Source of the DNA: Candidatus Kurthia intestinigallinarum
GTDB taxonomy: Bacteria; Bacillota; Bacilli; Bacillales_A; Planococcaceae
Reading direction: 5' to 3'
DNA: 54,483 bases
Assembly (NCBI RefSeq): GCF_003991225.1
Contig: NZ_JTFC01000025.1
Span: 1-54,483, forward strand
The position numbers and the translations under genes are program-made. Shown in pieces: positions 1 through 7,838 of the stretch. Position 1 is the stretch's first letter, and the number at the start of each line of letters is the position of its first letter. The notes under the pieces were generated by a model. That model saw nothing but the letters and a program-made list of their open reading frames with translations. It had not been told where the DNA came from and ran no database searches.

Positions 1-494
1 TGGCCGCATTTAATTTGAGATTTTTTCAAAGAATCATTTTTACATGCTCGACACTCATAGACATGCTCAAAGTACTGTACACGTTTTAGTGTAGCTGGTA
101 TAAATTTTGCTTCTTCTCTAACTAAGACAGAGCTAAATTCGACCATTGGTTCATGACAACAATCGCAAGATGAATCATTTGGATGATAATGAACTTCTTC
201 AATTTCTATATGCTCTCCAAATGAATCATTACGTTTTTTATTTGTCTTTTTACAATTAACCGTATAACTAATTGTTTCGGTGTTTTTTTCTTCTGTCTGC
301 TCAGATTCGTTAAAAGACGGAACATCCTCAAATAAAGAACCTTGCCCATCGGGCACTTGATACTTTGATTTTTCTGATTTAGAACCGTATAAAGCTTTTG
401 TTAATTGGCGTACTTGTTCAGTTAACGCCTCAATTTGTTTATTTGATTCCGCTAATTGTGTCTCTAAAATTTGTATGATTCGTTCATTATTCAT
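1..494 (-). CDS. tnpC: IS66 transposase TnpC, N-terminal part
   Basis: This is the first 164 residues of an IS66 DDE transposase; the rest runs off the window. It starts MNNERIIQIL with a coiled-coil-like leader (residues about 1-35), followed by the ALYGSKSEK stretch typical of the family. Next comes the zf-IS66 zinc-binding domain, with a CDCC cluster near residue 110 and a CRAC motif near residue 148. The reading frame is open from 494 down to 1. It lies downstream of tnpA and tnpB as in other IS66 elements. The catalytic DDE domain is not in the window, so activity cannot be judged. Confidence 0.85.
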   Translation of the reverse strand, partial: MNNERIIQILETQLAESNKQIEALTEQVRQLTKALYGSKSEKSKYQVPDGQGSLFEDVPSFNESEQTEEKNTETISYTVNCKKTNKKRNDSFGEHIEIEEVHYHPNDSSCDCCHEPMVEFSSVLVREEAKFIPATLKRVQYFEHVYECRACKNDSLKKSQIKCG

Positions 495-570
495 ATAGGC
501 GTTTCCCAAACCATTCACCACATTTCGTTCAGTATTGTTGTGGTTAATTATACCATTTTATATAAGTGAA

Positions 571-923
571 TTAAAAGATGCCTTTTAAAGATTTCGTAAT
601 CGCCTTTGGCTGCTGTATAGATAACCCCTCTAATAACCAGCGCAATTCTTGCTGCGAAAGGTTACGGACTTGTTGCTCATTTTTTGGCCATTGAAGACGA
701 CCTTGATCTAACCGCTTATACAGTAAAGCGAAACCATCGCCATCAAAATAAAGACATTTATAGCGATCTCTGCTCGTACCTGAAAATAAAAAATAGCATC
801 GCTATATGGATCCAGTTCGAATGAATCCTGAACTAAGGCCGCCAGGCCATCAATTCCTTTCCACATATCCGTTCTGCCACAGACAATATAAATATTTTTT
901 ACCTTTGTGAAATCTGTTTTCAT
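571..923 (-). pseudogene. tnpB: IS66 accessory protein TnpB, frameshifted
   Basis: The first part (from ATG at 923) carries the IS66 Orf2 signature VCGRTDMWKGIDGLAALVQ. At about 783-790, in the T-rich run before CAGGTACG, the frame shifts. In the other frame the family sequence continues as SGTSRDRYKCLYFDGDGFAL and then the QWPKNEQQVR and WLLEGLSI motifs, ending at a TAA at 571-573. Adding one T restores a 117-residue protein, the normal size for TnpB. A one-base deletion is therefore the simplest reading. A sequencing error in the homopolymer or programmed slippage would look the same. Confidence 0.8.
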
Positions 924-1114
924 TTCAACACCAATCCTTTCAATACGGTTTGGACAAGGTGTACATCTACGCCATTGAAGAAAGAGATTTCAACTGCTGC
1001 TGTTTTAATCACACAGGTTGGCTCGATTTTTTGTTGAGGCGAGGATCCCAGAGGGAGTTCCAATGGGAGAAGATCTAAATGAACGGGGACGATAATTGGT
1101 TTGTTCGTAGACAT
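920..1114 (-). CDS. tnpA: IS66 accessory protein TnpA (short form)
   Basis: A 64-residue protein that ends with an ATGA overlap on the tnpB start, the coupling usual in IS66. The ATG at 1114 is preceded by GGAGGTGC at good distance, so the short length is real and not a wrong start. The C-terminal half, with the stretch PTCVIKTAAVEISFFNGVD, fits the TnpA family. Many TnpA proteins are longer, with an N-terminal helix-turn-helix region that is absent or minimal here. Its role in transposition is known only as an accessory one. Confidence 0.7.
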   Translation of the reverse strand: MSTNKPIIVPVHLDLLPLELPLGSSPQQKIEPTCVIKTAAVEISFFNGVDVHLVQTVLKGLVLK

Positions 1115-1300
1115 AATAAAAGCACCTCCATTGATTGATACATTTATCGTATCGGAGATGCCTACAAGATTATATGCGTTATTTGATTACTGGCTTACGT
1201 TAACTACAACTTCTTTTTTATTTCCCTAAATTTTCTGAATATACTATACAAAACCCCTTCAATTAGTTTTATACTATAGCTATAGAAAGAGGGTATTTTG

Positions 1301-2386
1301 ATGAAAACAGTTCATGTACATGCAGCACCGAGCGAATACATCTTAGAAGAAGGTATATTGAAAAAGCTAGAAGGTTTATTAGTGGCGCGCGGGATTTTAC
1401 GTGCTTTAATCGTCACAGGGACGAAATCATGGGCGGCAATTGATGATTTTTGGCCGGCAATGGTCGAGGTGCAAACGGAGCTTTATACATATGGTGGCGA
1501 GTGTTCATTTTCAGAGATTGACCGTGTCACAGCGATGATGGAGGATTATGACGCGATTATTGGGGTTGGTGGCGGAAAGGTCATTGATTTAGCGAAGGCG
1601 GTCGCGAATGAAGTGCATAAGCAGGTCATTGTCGTGCCAACGCTCGCATCCAACTGTGCGCCGTGGACACCACTTAGTGTGCTTTATGATGATACGGGGG
1701 CCTTTGTACGCTATGATGTCTACCCGGTTGCGTCGAGTTTACTCGTTGTGGAGCCGGCGTTATTATTACAGGCACCGCGCGATTTATTTGTGGCGGGCAT
1801 TGGGGATACGATTGCGAAATGGTATGAGGCGGATGTGCAACTAGGTAGCATCGCGGCTAAAACAGTCCCGATGATGATTTCATACGAAGCGGCTCGTCAA
1901 TGTAAGGACATTTTACTTGCACAATCAGAGGCAGCGCTTGCGGCAGTAGATGCGGGCGTTGTTAATGATGCCTTTATTCAAGTAATTGAAACGATGTTTA
2001 TGTATGCGGGCATGGTAGGCGGTTATGGCGATCATTATGGTCGTACAGCGGGCGCGCATTCGATTCATAACGGGCTAACGGCACTTGAAGCGGCACATAC
2101 GAAGCTTCATGGAATCAAGGTGGCATACGGGATTTGCGTGCAGCTAATGCTAGAGGGGCGCCAATCAGAAATTGCCGCACTACGTCCATTTTACAAGGCG
2201 CTAGGTCTGCCACAATCACTGAAGGAACTCGGAATTGACGCTACAGATGCGGAACTCCTAGCGGTGGCACAAAAAGCAACCATTCCCGAGGAGTCGATTC
2301 ATTTGATGCCAAATGGCGAAATGACGGCTACACGTGTGTTTGACGCGATGAAAGCGCTTGAAAATCATGCGTTCGTGTCGTTATAA
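1301..2386 (+). CDS. Iron-containing alcohol dehydrogenase, HcxA/YbdH-like
   Basis: A 361-residue NAD(P)-dependent dehydrogenase of the glycerol dehydrogenase branch. The nucleotide-binding GVGGGK motif is at residues 88-93. Likely metal ligands are Asp169 (GIGDT), His253 (AGAHSIHNG) and His270 (HGIKVAYG). The stretches SNCAPWTPLSV and AGMVGGYGD match E. coli YbdH/HcxA, a 2-oxo-acid (hydroxycarboxylate) dehydrogenase, better than GldA; the substrate remains inferred. ATG at 1301 is chosen over the TTG at 1298 because AAAGAGGG sits eight bases before it. It is a single gene, convergent with the LysR gene behind a shared terminator. Confidence 0.8.
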   Translation: MKTVHVHAAPSEYILEEGILKKLEGLLVARGILRALIVTGTKSWAAIDDFWPAMVEVQTELYTYGGECSFSEIDRVTAMMEDYDAIIGVGGGKVIDLAKAVANEVHKQVIVVPTLASNCAPWTPLSVLYDDTGAFVRYDVYPVASSLLVVEPALLLQAPRDLFVAGIGDTIAKWYEADVQLGSIAAKTVPMMISYEAARQCKDILLAQSEAALAAVDAGVVNDAFIQVIETMFMYAGMVGGYGDHYGRTAGAHSIHNGLTALEAAHTKLHGIKVAYGICVQLMLEGRQSEIAALRPFYKALGLPQSLKELGIDATDAELLAVAQKATIPEESIHLMPNGEMTATRVFDAMKALENHAFVSL

Positions 2387-2397
2387 TTAAGCGTTCG

Positions 2398-2411
2398 TTA
2401 ACTTAAGTTAA
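2398..2411. repeat. 14-bp perfect palindrome TTAACTTAAGTTAA
   Basis: A perfect palindrome just after the dehydrogenase stop and before the terminator. It resembles the TTAAGTAAAG half site of the LysR operator at 3485-3518 but is shorter. It may be a protein site or chance in AT-rich DNA. Confidence 0.35.
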
Positions 2412-2474
2412 TGTCGATTAAAGTAGAAAAAATACGGTGTGAAATAGCGCGTACATAAAAAATTTATGTCGTAA

Positions 2475-2513
2475 AAAACGAGAATCTCCTATTTAACAGG
2501 CGGTTCTCGTTTT
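2475..2513. terminator. Bidirectional terminator
   Basis: The stem AAAACGAGAA / TTCTCGTTTT (2475-2484 with 2504-2513) has A and T flanks on both sides. It can end both the plus-strand dehydrogenase and the minus-strand LysR transcript. Confidence 0.75.
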
Positions 2514-2515
2514 GA

Positions 2516-3448
2516 TTATTGCTCGATTGGCGTGATTTCTTTCACATAATCTTTAAATTCTTTCTTTAGCTCATACGCAAATTCTTTCATAAGCTGTGTT
2601 TCATGGCGATTGGCTTTTGTGACGATGCCAAATGTATGCTCGACTGGAATCGTCGTTAAAAAATCAATTTTCGCAAAGTTCATATTTTGCATAAAGCTTT
2701 TAGAATGCGTAAACGTCAAATCAAGTCCGACTGTATACGCTTTATTTTCCTCGACATATTGCTGGACGATATGCGGGTTATTTACCGAAATGACAATATC
2801 ATTTCGACCGAAGGCATATTTGATTTCATTCATTGTTGCAATGACCATCTTATCATCGAAAATAATAACGGGCTGCTTAATCAATTCATCGGTTACGGTA
2901 TGGTTATTTTGAATGACAGGTGAGTCCTGATGCGCGACAATAAGCATCTTACAGCTTGTAATCTTTGTGAACGTTAAATCGGGATTTTTTTGAATATCTT
3001 CGTCATTATAGACAGCGAGTGCGACGTCTACCTTTTCACTTTGCAGCTCCTCAATCATCGTCTGTGAGTTTTGTTCACGAATTTGAATATTGATTTCTGG
3101 ATAGATGGATTTCATTTGCTGGACAATCGTAAAGAGCTTAAAGAATGGCCCAGGAATGGAGGCCACCTTTAATGTACCGGTCAGGCGATTTTGCATCACC
3201 TGTGCGACTTCTGTTAGGTCATCAAGTGAATCAAGCACTTTTTTCGCGTGATTGACGATGACTTTTCCTTCCTTTGTAATGCTTGAACCCGTACGATTCC
3301 GGGTAAAGAGCGTCAGGCCGAGTTCTTTTTCTAAACGATTTAGACCTTGGCTAAGCGCCGATAATGTCACATGTAAATCTTCCGATGCGTCTTTTAACGT
3401 ACCGTATTTTGCAATCGCTACGATGTATTTTAGTTGTTCAATCGTCAA
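2516..3448 (-). CDS. LysR-family transcriptional regulator
   Basis: A 310-residue one-component regulator. Residues 1-60 form the LysR winged helix-turn-helix (LKYIVAIAKYGTLKDASEDL, then ALSQGLNRLEKELG and LFTRN). Residues about 90-300 form the substrate-binding effector domain. It is divergent from yhdT-panF, and a 12+10+12-bp inverted repeat lies in the shared upstream region (3485-3518). It is therefore a likely regulator of that transport operon and of itself. The inducer is unknown. Confidence 0.85.
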   Translation of the reverse strand: MTIEQLKYIVAIAKYGTLKDASEDLHVTLSALSQGLNRLEKELGLTLFTRNRTGSSITKEGKVIVNHAKKVLDSLDDLTEVAQVMQNRLTGTLKVASIPGPFFKLFTIVQQMKSIYPEINIQIREQNSQTMIEELQSEKVDVALAVYNDEDIQKNPDLTFTKITSCKMLIVAHQDSPVIQNNHTVTDELIKQPVIIFDDKMVIATMNEIKYAFGRNDIVISVNNPHIVQQYVEENKAYTVGLDLTFTHSKSFMQNMNFAKIDFLTTIPVEHTFGIVTKANRHETQLMKEFAYELKKEFKDYVKEITPIEQ

Positions 3449-3484
3449 AGCGATTCACCCCTTATACAATTAGTTTAGCTTACG

Positions 3485-3518
3485 TTAAGTAAAGTTTACT
3501 ATAATGAACTTTACTTAA
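3485..3518. promoter_or_regulatory. Inverted-repeat operator between LysR gene and yhdT-panF
   Basis: TTAAGTAAAGTT (3485-3496) and AACTTTACTTAA (3507-3518) are perfect inverted copies around a 10-bp spacer that itself contains TATAAT. Further AAAGTT/AAACT half sites follow to about 3540. The position between divergent genes and the size fit a LysR binding region overlapping the promoters. Confidence 0.65.
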
Positions 3519-3629
3519 ACTATAAAGTTCAATAAACTAATACTATAAAATTGCTCATGAATTAGCAACGAGAAACTTTACATAGGAATGGATTCGTGCG
3601 TTCAACTATTGAGAAAGAGGTGTTTGATC

Positions 3630-3893
3630 ATGAAAGATAAGCGATATCGAATCGCCAATCGTGAAGCACTTATTGGCGTCGCACTCGTCGTCGTCAACTT
3701 TGCGCTGTGGTATGGATTCGCTTATGGAATGGGTGGAGGGGACCCAAAAGACTATACATATATTATGGGTTTCCCAACTTGGTTCTTCTATAGCTGTATG
3801 GTAACGACTGTTTTAATGATTGTCGTTATTGCCGTCCTTCTAAAATTTGTGTTTAAAGAAGTAGAACTCGAGGATAAGGAGGAGGACAACTAG
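3630..3893 (+). CDS. yhdT: YhdT-family (DUF997) membrane protein
   Basis: An 87-residue protein with two predicted membrane segments (about residues 13-33 and 48-72) and charged ends. It matches the small DUF997/YhdT family, which commonly sits directly before panF and is thought to assist the sodium/pantothenate symporter. ATG at 3630 is preferred because GAAAGAGG lies nine bases upstream; the longer reading from 3588 lacks a ribosome site. Its TAG shares one base with the GTG start of panF (TAGTG), so the two are translationally coupled. Confidence 0.8.
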   Translation: MKDKRYRIANREALIGVALVVVNFALWYGFAYGMGGGDPKDYTYIMGFPTWFFYSCMVTTVLMIVVIAVLLKFVFKEVELEDKEEDN

Positions 3894-5338
3894 TGCATTG
3901 GCAAGTAATTATCCCGCTATTTATTTTTGTTGTCATTATTTTTGGAATTGGTTTCTGGTCGAATAAGCTTGTACGTTCATCAGATTCCTTCCTATCTGAA
4001 TACTTCCTTGGCGGGCGAGAAATGGGTGGCTTCCTATTAGCGATGACGATGATGGCAACGTATGGTAGTGCCTCAAGCTTCATCTCTGGTCCAGGGGTTG
4101 CTTATAATACAGGGCTTGGCTGGGTACTTTTATCGCTTGCTCAGCTGCCTGCAGGTTATTTCGTGTTAATGGTATTAGGAAAAAAATTCGCCATTGTAAC
4201 ACGTAAACTTAAAGCGATTACATTAATTGATTTCTTACGTGAGCGCTATAAGAGCAACGTCGTTGTGTTTGTTTCTGCAATTAGTATTATTATCTTCTTA
4301 TTTGCATCGATGGTTGCACAGTGGATTGGCGGCGCGCGGTTAATTGAATCCTTAACGGGCATGAATTATACGACCGCATTATTTATTTTTGCAGCAGTTG
4401 TGTTAATTTATGTCGTTATCGGTGGCTTCCGAGCTGTTGCGCTAACAGACGCGCTGCAAGGAACGATTATGGTCATCGGGACAATTGTTTTACTAATTGG
4501 TACAGTCATCGCAGGTGGCGGTATCACGAATATTATGAATGATTTAGTCACTATTAATCCAAATCTTGTGTCGCCATTTGGTGATGAAAGACAGTATACA
4601 TCTGCCTACGTATCTTCCTTCTGGATTCTTGTAGGGGTTGGGGTTATCGGGCTTCCGCAAATTGCGGTACGTGCGATGAGCTATAAATCATCAAGTGGCA
4701 TGCACCGCGCCATTTTAATCGGTACAATCGGTATTGCGACGATTATGTTCGGCATGCATTTAATCGGTGTCTTCGGTCGCGCTGTATTACCGGGCATTGA
4801 AATTGGTGACAAGGTGATGCCAACATTAACGATGAATGTCTTGCCGCCGCTTCTAGCAGGGATTGTATTAGCGGCTCCAATGGCGGCCATTATGTCGACC
4901 GTAAATGCACTGTTGATGATGGTCAGCTCGACAATCGTTAAAGATATTTACCTGCATTATATTAAGCCGGATGCGAGCGAGGACCGTATTAAGAAAACGA
5001 GCTTCGCGGTGACAACGATTGTTGGTATTTTAGTCGTACTGATGTCGTTCAACCCACCAGACTTAATTGTATGGTTAAATCTCTTTGCCTTCGGGGGCTT
5101 AGAGGCTGTATTCGTTTGGCCAATCGTGCTAGGCTTATACTGGAAAAAAGCGAATAAATACGGTGCGATTTGTGCGATGATTGTTGGTCTTGCGACATAT
5201 ATCTCAATCGACCGCTTATCGCCAAATCTCTTCGGTGTGCATACGGTGACCTTCCCGATTCTCCTGTCACTTGTGTTCTTTGTTATTGTGAGTATCGCAA
5301 CACATAAAAAGATTACCGAAGCACCAAAATATATTTAA
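3893..5338 (+). CDS. panF: Sodium/pantothenate symporter
   Basis: A 481-residue transporter of the sodium:solute symporter family with about 13 membrane helices. Early motifs such as SEYFLGGREMGGFLLAMTMM and GSASSFISGPG are characteristic of PanF. It imports pantothenate, the coenzyme A precursor, with sodium across the plasma membrane. The start is GTG at 3893, overlapping the yhdT stop, with AAGGAGGAG upstream. It forms an operon with yhdT and probably answers to the divergent LysR protein. The exact substrate is inferred from family and the yhdT neighbour. Confidence 0.85.
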   Translation: MHWQVIIPLFIFVVIIFGIGFWSNKLVRSSDSFLSEYFLGGREMGGFLLAMTMMATYGSASSFISGPGVAYNTGLGWVLLSLAQLPAGYFVLMVLGKKFAIVTRKLKAITLIDFLRERYKSNVVVFVSAISIIIFLFASMVAQWIGGARLIESLTGMNYTTALFIFAAVVLIYVVIGGFRAVALTDALQGTIMVIGTIVLLIGTVIAGGGITNIMNDLVTINPNLVSPFGDERQYTSAYVSSFWILVGVGVIGLPQIAVRAMSYKSSSGMHRAILIGTIGIATIMFGMHLIGVFGRAVLPGIEIGDKVMPTLTMNVLPPLLAGIVLAAPMAAIMSTVNALLMMVSSTIVKDIYLHYIKPDASEDRIKKTSFAVTTIVGILVVLMSFNPPDLIVWLNLFAFGGLEAVFVWPIVLGLYWKKANKYGAICAMIVGLATYISIDRLSPNLFGVHTVTFPILLSLVFFVIVSIATHKKITEAPKYI

Positions 5339-5344
5339 TGAACA

Positions 5345-5376
5345 AAGACTTAAGCAATTGCTTGAGTCTTTTTTTG
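5345..5376 (+). terminator. Rho-independent terminator after panF
   Basis: AAGACTTAAGCAA pairs with TTGCTTGAGTCTT and is followed by seven T residues, directly after the panF stop. Confidence 0.85.
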
Positions 5377-5501
5377 ATTGCATTGACGGAATTTCTTGCT
5401 ATTTTGACCCAAAACACAATGAATTCAACGAGCAAAAGCCTATTTTTTCTTCTAGCAGAATGTGAGAAAATAGAAGATAGAGAGTTTCTAGGGAGGTAGC
5501 T

Positions 5502-6884
5502 ATGGGGAATTTTGAATTTTTTGATGGGCCATGGACGCCTTATCGTGAAATAGCAGAAGCGGCTGAGCGTATGGTCTACAGTGATCCAAATGCATCGATG
5601 TCAAAGATGCGCTCATTTGGAGAAATGATGGCACAGGAATTATGGGTCCGTAATAAATTCCCAGAAGCAGAGGGGATTTCACAGTTTGAGCGTATTCGGG
5701 AGCTAGAGGGCAATGACATGATTGACCGTCAGACAACCTTTTATTTGCATGAGCTACGTGTCAAAGGGAATAAAGCGGCACATAATGCTATGTACGGAAC
5801 GTCTGATGAGGCGATTGCGTTATTAAGCATTGCCTATCAGCTATCAGTATGGTTTATGCGTATTGAGCTAGACAATCCGACATTCCATGCAAGGCCATTT
5901 AAAAAGCCGATGGAGCACGGGGAGCCGTCGTATGCGCTACGCAAGGAGGTACCGGCTGAAAGGAAAGAGAAGCCAGTGCCAAAGCGTGCCGTAAAAAAAG
6001 CGCCAGAAAAACAAGCACCGGTAGAACCAATACCTGTAGAACAAGCGCCAAAACCACAAGAGCCAGCGCCTGTTAGACCAAAGCAAACACCGAAGCAAGA
6101 ACAACCGTCACCGCTTCGTCGTAAATTAAGTGATGTTGCCAGGGCACAGGAGGCAGAAAAGCCGGAGTCAGTGACAACGGTGAAACGCGCGAAATCGAAG
6201 CCGAAATCAAAACCAACGTCGCAAGAGCCAGCTGGCTATACAGAATGGCAGTTTCCGACGAAATGGATTGTTATAGGAATGTTTGTGATTGGCGCAATCA
6301 TGGCAAGTGTATCTGCCAGTTCAGAGCGCACGAGTGATGCACGTGTTTTATTAGGGGAGCCAAAAGCAGCAGAAAAAACAGTGCAGAAAGAACAAAAGAG
6401 ACCAGCTGTGCTGCTTGCAGGAGATGCTTCGTTTGAAACAAATGCTTTACGCATACTTCGTGGTGATACAGAAAGTAAACAAAAAATTCATACGTATTCG
6501 GATTTAGCGCTAACAAAAAAAGCCGATAAATTGCAGGTGCGTGAAACCTATGCCATCTATAAAGTACGGGGTGATTCGTATCAATTAGCGAATGGCCAGT
6601 ATGTATCGAAGAAGAAAGTGGCGACAACCTCGATGCAGGATGTACCGGTGTATCATGCAAGCTATAGCGCGGATACGAGCTATGGAACGGTTGAGGTACA
6701 ATTAGTCGAGCCACTAAATGTGCGCTATAGTCCGTCCACCGATAGTGAAATTGTTGGCGTGACCTATAAGGGACATCGCTATCAAGTGTATGGTCAGCAA
6801 GGCTCTTGGTATCGTATTGGTTTGGATGCATGGATTTCAGCAAATCCTGAATATGTCACATTTGAGAAAGGGAGCGGACAGTAG
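5502..6884 (+). CDS. DUF4145 - transmembrane - SH3-like protein
   Basis: A 460-residue protein of unusual architecture. Residues about 20-125 resemble the DUF4145 helical domain often found at the N-terminus of restriction and helicase proteins (RVKGNKAAHNAMYG, then a conserved WF). Residues about 130-245 are a Pro/Lys/Glu/Gln-rich linker. Residues 255-273 form one membrane helix. The C-terminal 190 residues include an SH3-type stretch (LNVRYSPSTDSEIVG to YRIGLDAWIS). The N-terminus would be cytosolic and the SH3 end outside, near the cell wall. It starts with ATG after GGGAGG and ends directly before the next gene. The function is not known. Confidence 0.65.
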   Translation: MGNFEFFDGPWTPYREIAEAAERMVYSDPNASMSKMRSFGEMMAQELWVRNKFPEAEGISQFERIRELEGNDMIDRQTTFYLHELRVKGNKAAHNAMYGTSDEAIALLSIAYQLSVWFMRIELDNPTFHARPFKKPMEHGEPSYALRKEVPAERKEKPVPKRAVKKAPEKQAPVEPIPVEQAPKPQEPAPVRPKQTPKQEQPSPLRRKLSDVARAQEAEKPESVTTVKRAKSKPKSKPTSQEPAGYTEWQFPTKWIVIGMFVIGAIMASVSASSERTSDARVLLGEPKAAEKTVQKEQKRPAVLLAGDASFETNALRILRGDTESKQKIHTYSDLALTKKADKLQVRETYAIYKVRGDSYQLANGQYVSKKKVATTSMQDVPVYHASYSADTSYGTVEVQLVEPLNVRYSPSTDSEIVGVTYKGHRYQVYGQQGSWYRIGLDAWISANPEYVTFEKGSGQ

Positions 6885-7796
6885 ATGTTGGAAACAATTG
6901 AAGAAAAATGGCCACAAGCGCGGCATAGCTTACTAGTAGTAGCACTTTTACTGTATGTTGTTATTCCAAGTCTTGCCTTTCGCTACCATGAAACATTAAC
7001 GAAAAGTCTTGTGCTGTTTATGTTGGCAACACTCTTTGCAGCTGGCTGGATTTATTGGCAGACCGTGCAACCAGAAGTGCTTAGTCAGCGCTTTGTGGAA
7101 ATCATTCGGGTGCTACTTGCGGTGATTATTAGTTTAGTAACGATGATGCTGGCACTTTTTGCACTATCATATAAACAATCCGGTGAGCCGATATTTAGTA
7201 GCTTTGCGACACTAGCCATGATTATGCTCATTGCGACACTGGCGTTTGCGGTGTATATACATACGTTTAGCCGCCGCAAAAACATTAAGCTAGAATGGTT
7301 AATTATTGCGAGTGTCAGTGCTTTTTCACTTGGCTATGTACTCGTGCGGCACTATGATTATTGGACACTTCGCACAGTCGGCCTATTATTTTTAGTTGTG
7401 GCTATTATGGCAGGCATTTTCATTGCACAGCAAACGATGAACCTCGTCATTGATGGCTCCAATTATCCATTACTGACAACCGCGCTTGCCGCATTATTCG
7501 TCGGTAGTATGCTACTGATAAGCATTTGCCTTGTGCTTGATTTCTTTGTCAAAGCCTCGCTCTTATGGCTCGTCATTGCACTGTTAATCATCGCAGTCAT
7601 TGGGATGATTGCCCTTAGCACCTGGCAGATTACACTTACATATGCAGGCCGTCCGTATTTAGAGCTTTTATACGGGTTGTCACTTGTGACGTTGGCGCTA
7701 ATGCTATGGCTGCTTTGTTATGATTTATCCGTTATTCATTTAATTGTTGGCTGTATGAGCATTGTCTATGTTCGTTTCTTTTTAAAAGAATGGTAA
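6885..7796 (+). CDS. Polytopic membrane protein, unknown family
   Basis: A 303-residue protein made almost wholly of hydrophobic helices (about nine to ten) with short loops. The N-terminal 15 residues are charged and cytosolic. I do not recognise the family. The start ATG follows the stop of the DUF4145-SH3 gene with no gap, and the terminator at 7799 ends both. The two are therefore one transcript and probably act together at the membrane. No transporter or enzyme motif is visible. Confidence 0.6.
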   Translation: MLETIEEKWPQARHSLLVVALLLYVVIPSLAFRYHETLTKSLVLFMLATLFAAGWIYWQTVQPEVLSQRFVEIIRVLLAVIISLVTMMLALFALSYKQSGEPIFSSFATLAMIMLIATLAFAVYIHTFSRRKNIKLEWLIIASVSAFSLGYVLVRHYDYWTLRTVGLLFLVVAIMAGIFIAQQTMNLVIDGSNYPLLTTALAALFVGSMLLISICLVLDFFVKASLLWLVIALLIIAVIGMIALSTWQITLTYAGRPYLELLYGLSLVTLALMLWLLCYDLSVIHLIVGCMSIVYVRFFLKEW

Positions 7797-7798
7797 AG

Positions 7799-7836
7799 AA
7801 AAACCCGAAACTGTTTGGAAGCAGTTTCGGGTTTTT
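7799..7836. terminator. Bidirectional terminator
   Basis: The 15-bp perfect stem AAAAACCCGAAACTG / CAGTTTCGGGTTTTT lies between two convergent genes. Confidence 0.9.
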
Positions 7837-7838
7837 GG

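Larger units (their letters stand above)
1..1198 (-). mobile_element. IS66-family insertion sequence, left part cut by window
   Basis: Three minus-strand genes in the order tnpA, tnpB, tnpC are the standard IS66 layout. The outer end is placed at 1198 because the minus strand there begins GTAAGCC, close to the GTAAGCG start usual for IS66 inverted repeats. The bases 1199-1206 (gttaacta) would then be one copy of the 8-bp target duplication, but the other end lies outside the window, so this cannot be confirmed. tnpB carries a frameshift, so this copy may be unable to move by itself. Confidence 0.8.

Noticed and set aside
1193-3489. GCTTACGTTAA shared by the IS66 border (1193-1203) and the LysR control region (3479-3489) as a possible insertion footprint
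   Set aside because: Only 11 bases match and no other part of the element is near 3480; chance is the simplest explanation.
6298-6843. 181-residue minus-strand frame inside the DUF4145-SH3 gene
   Set aside because: It is antisense to a well-supported gene with clear domains and has an unnatural composition rich in His and Ser.
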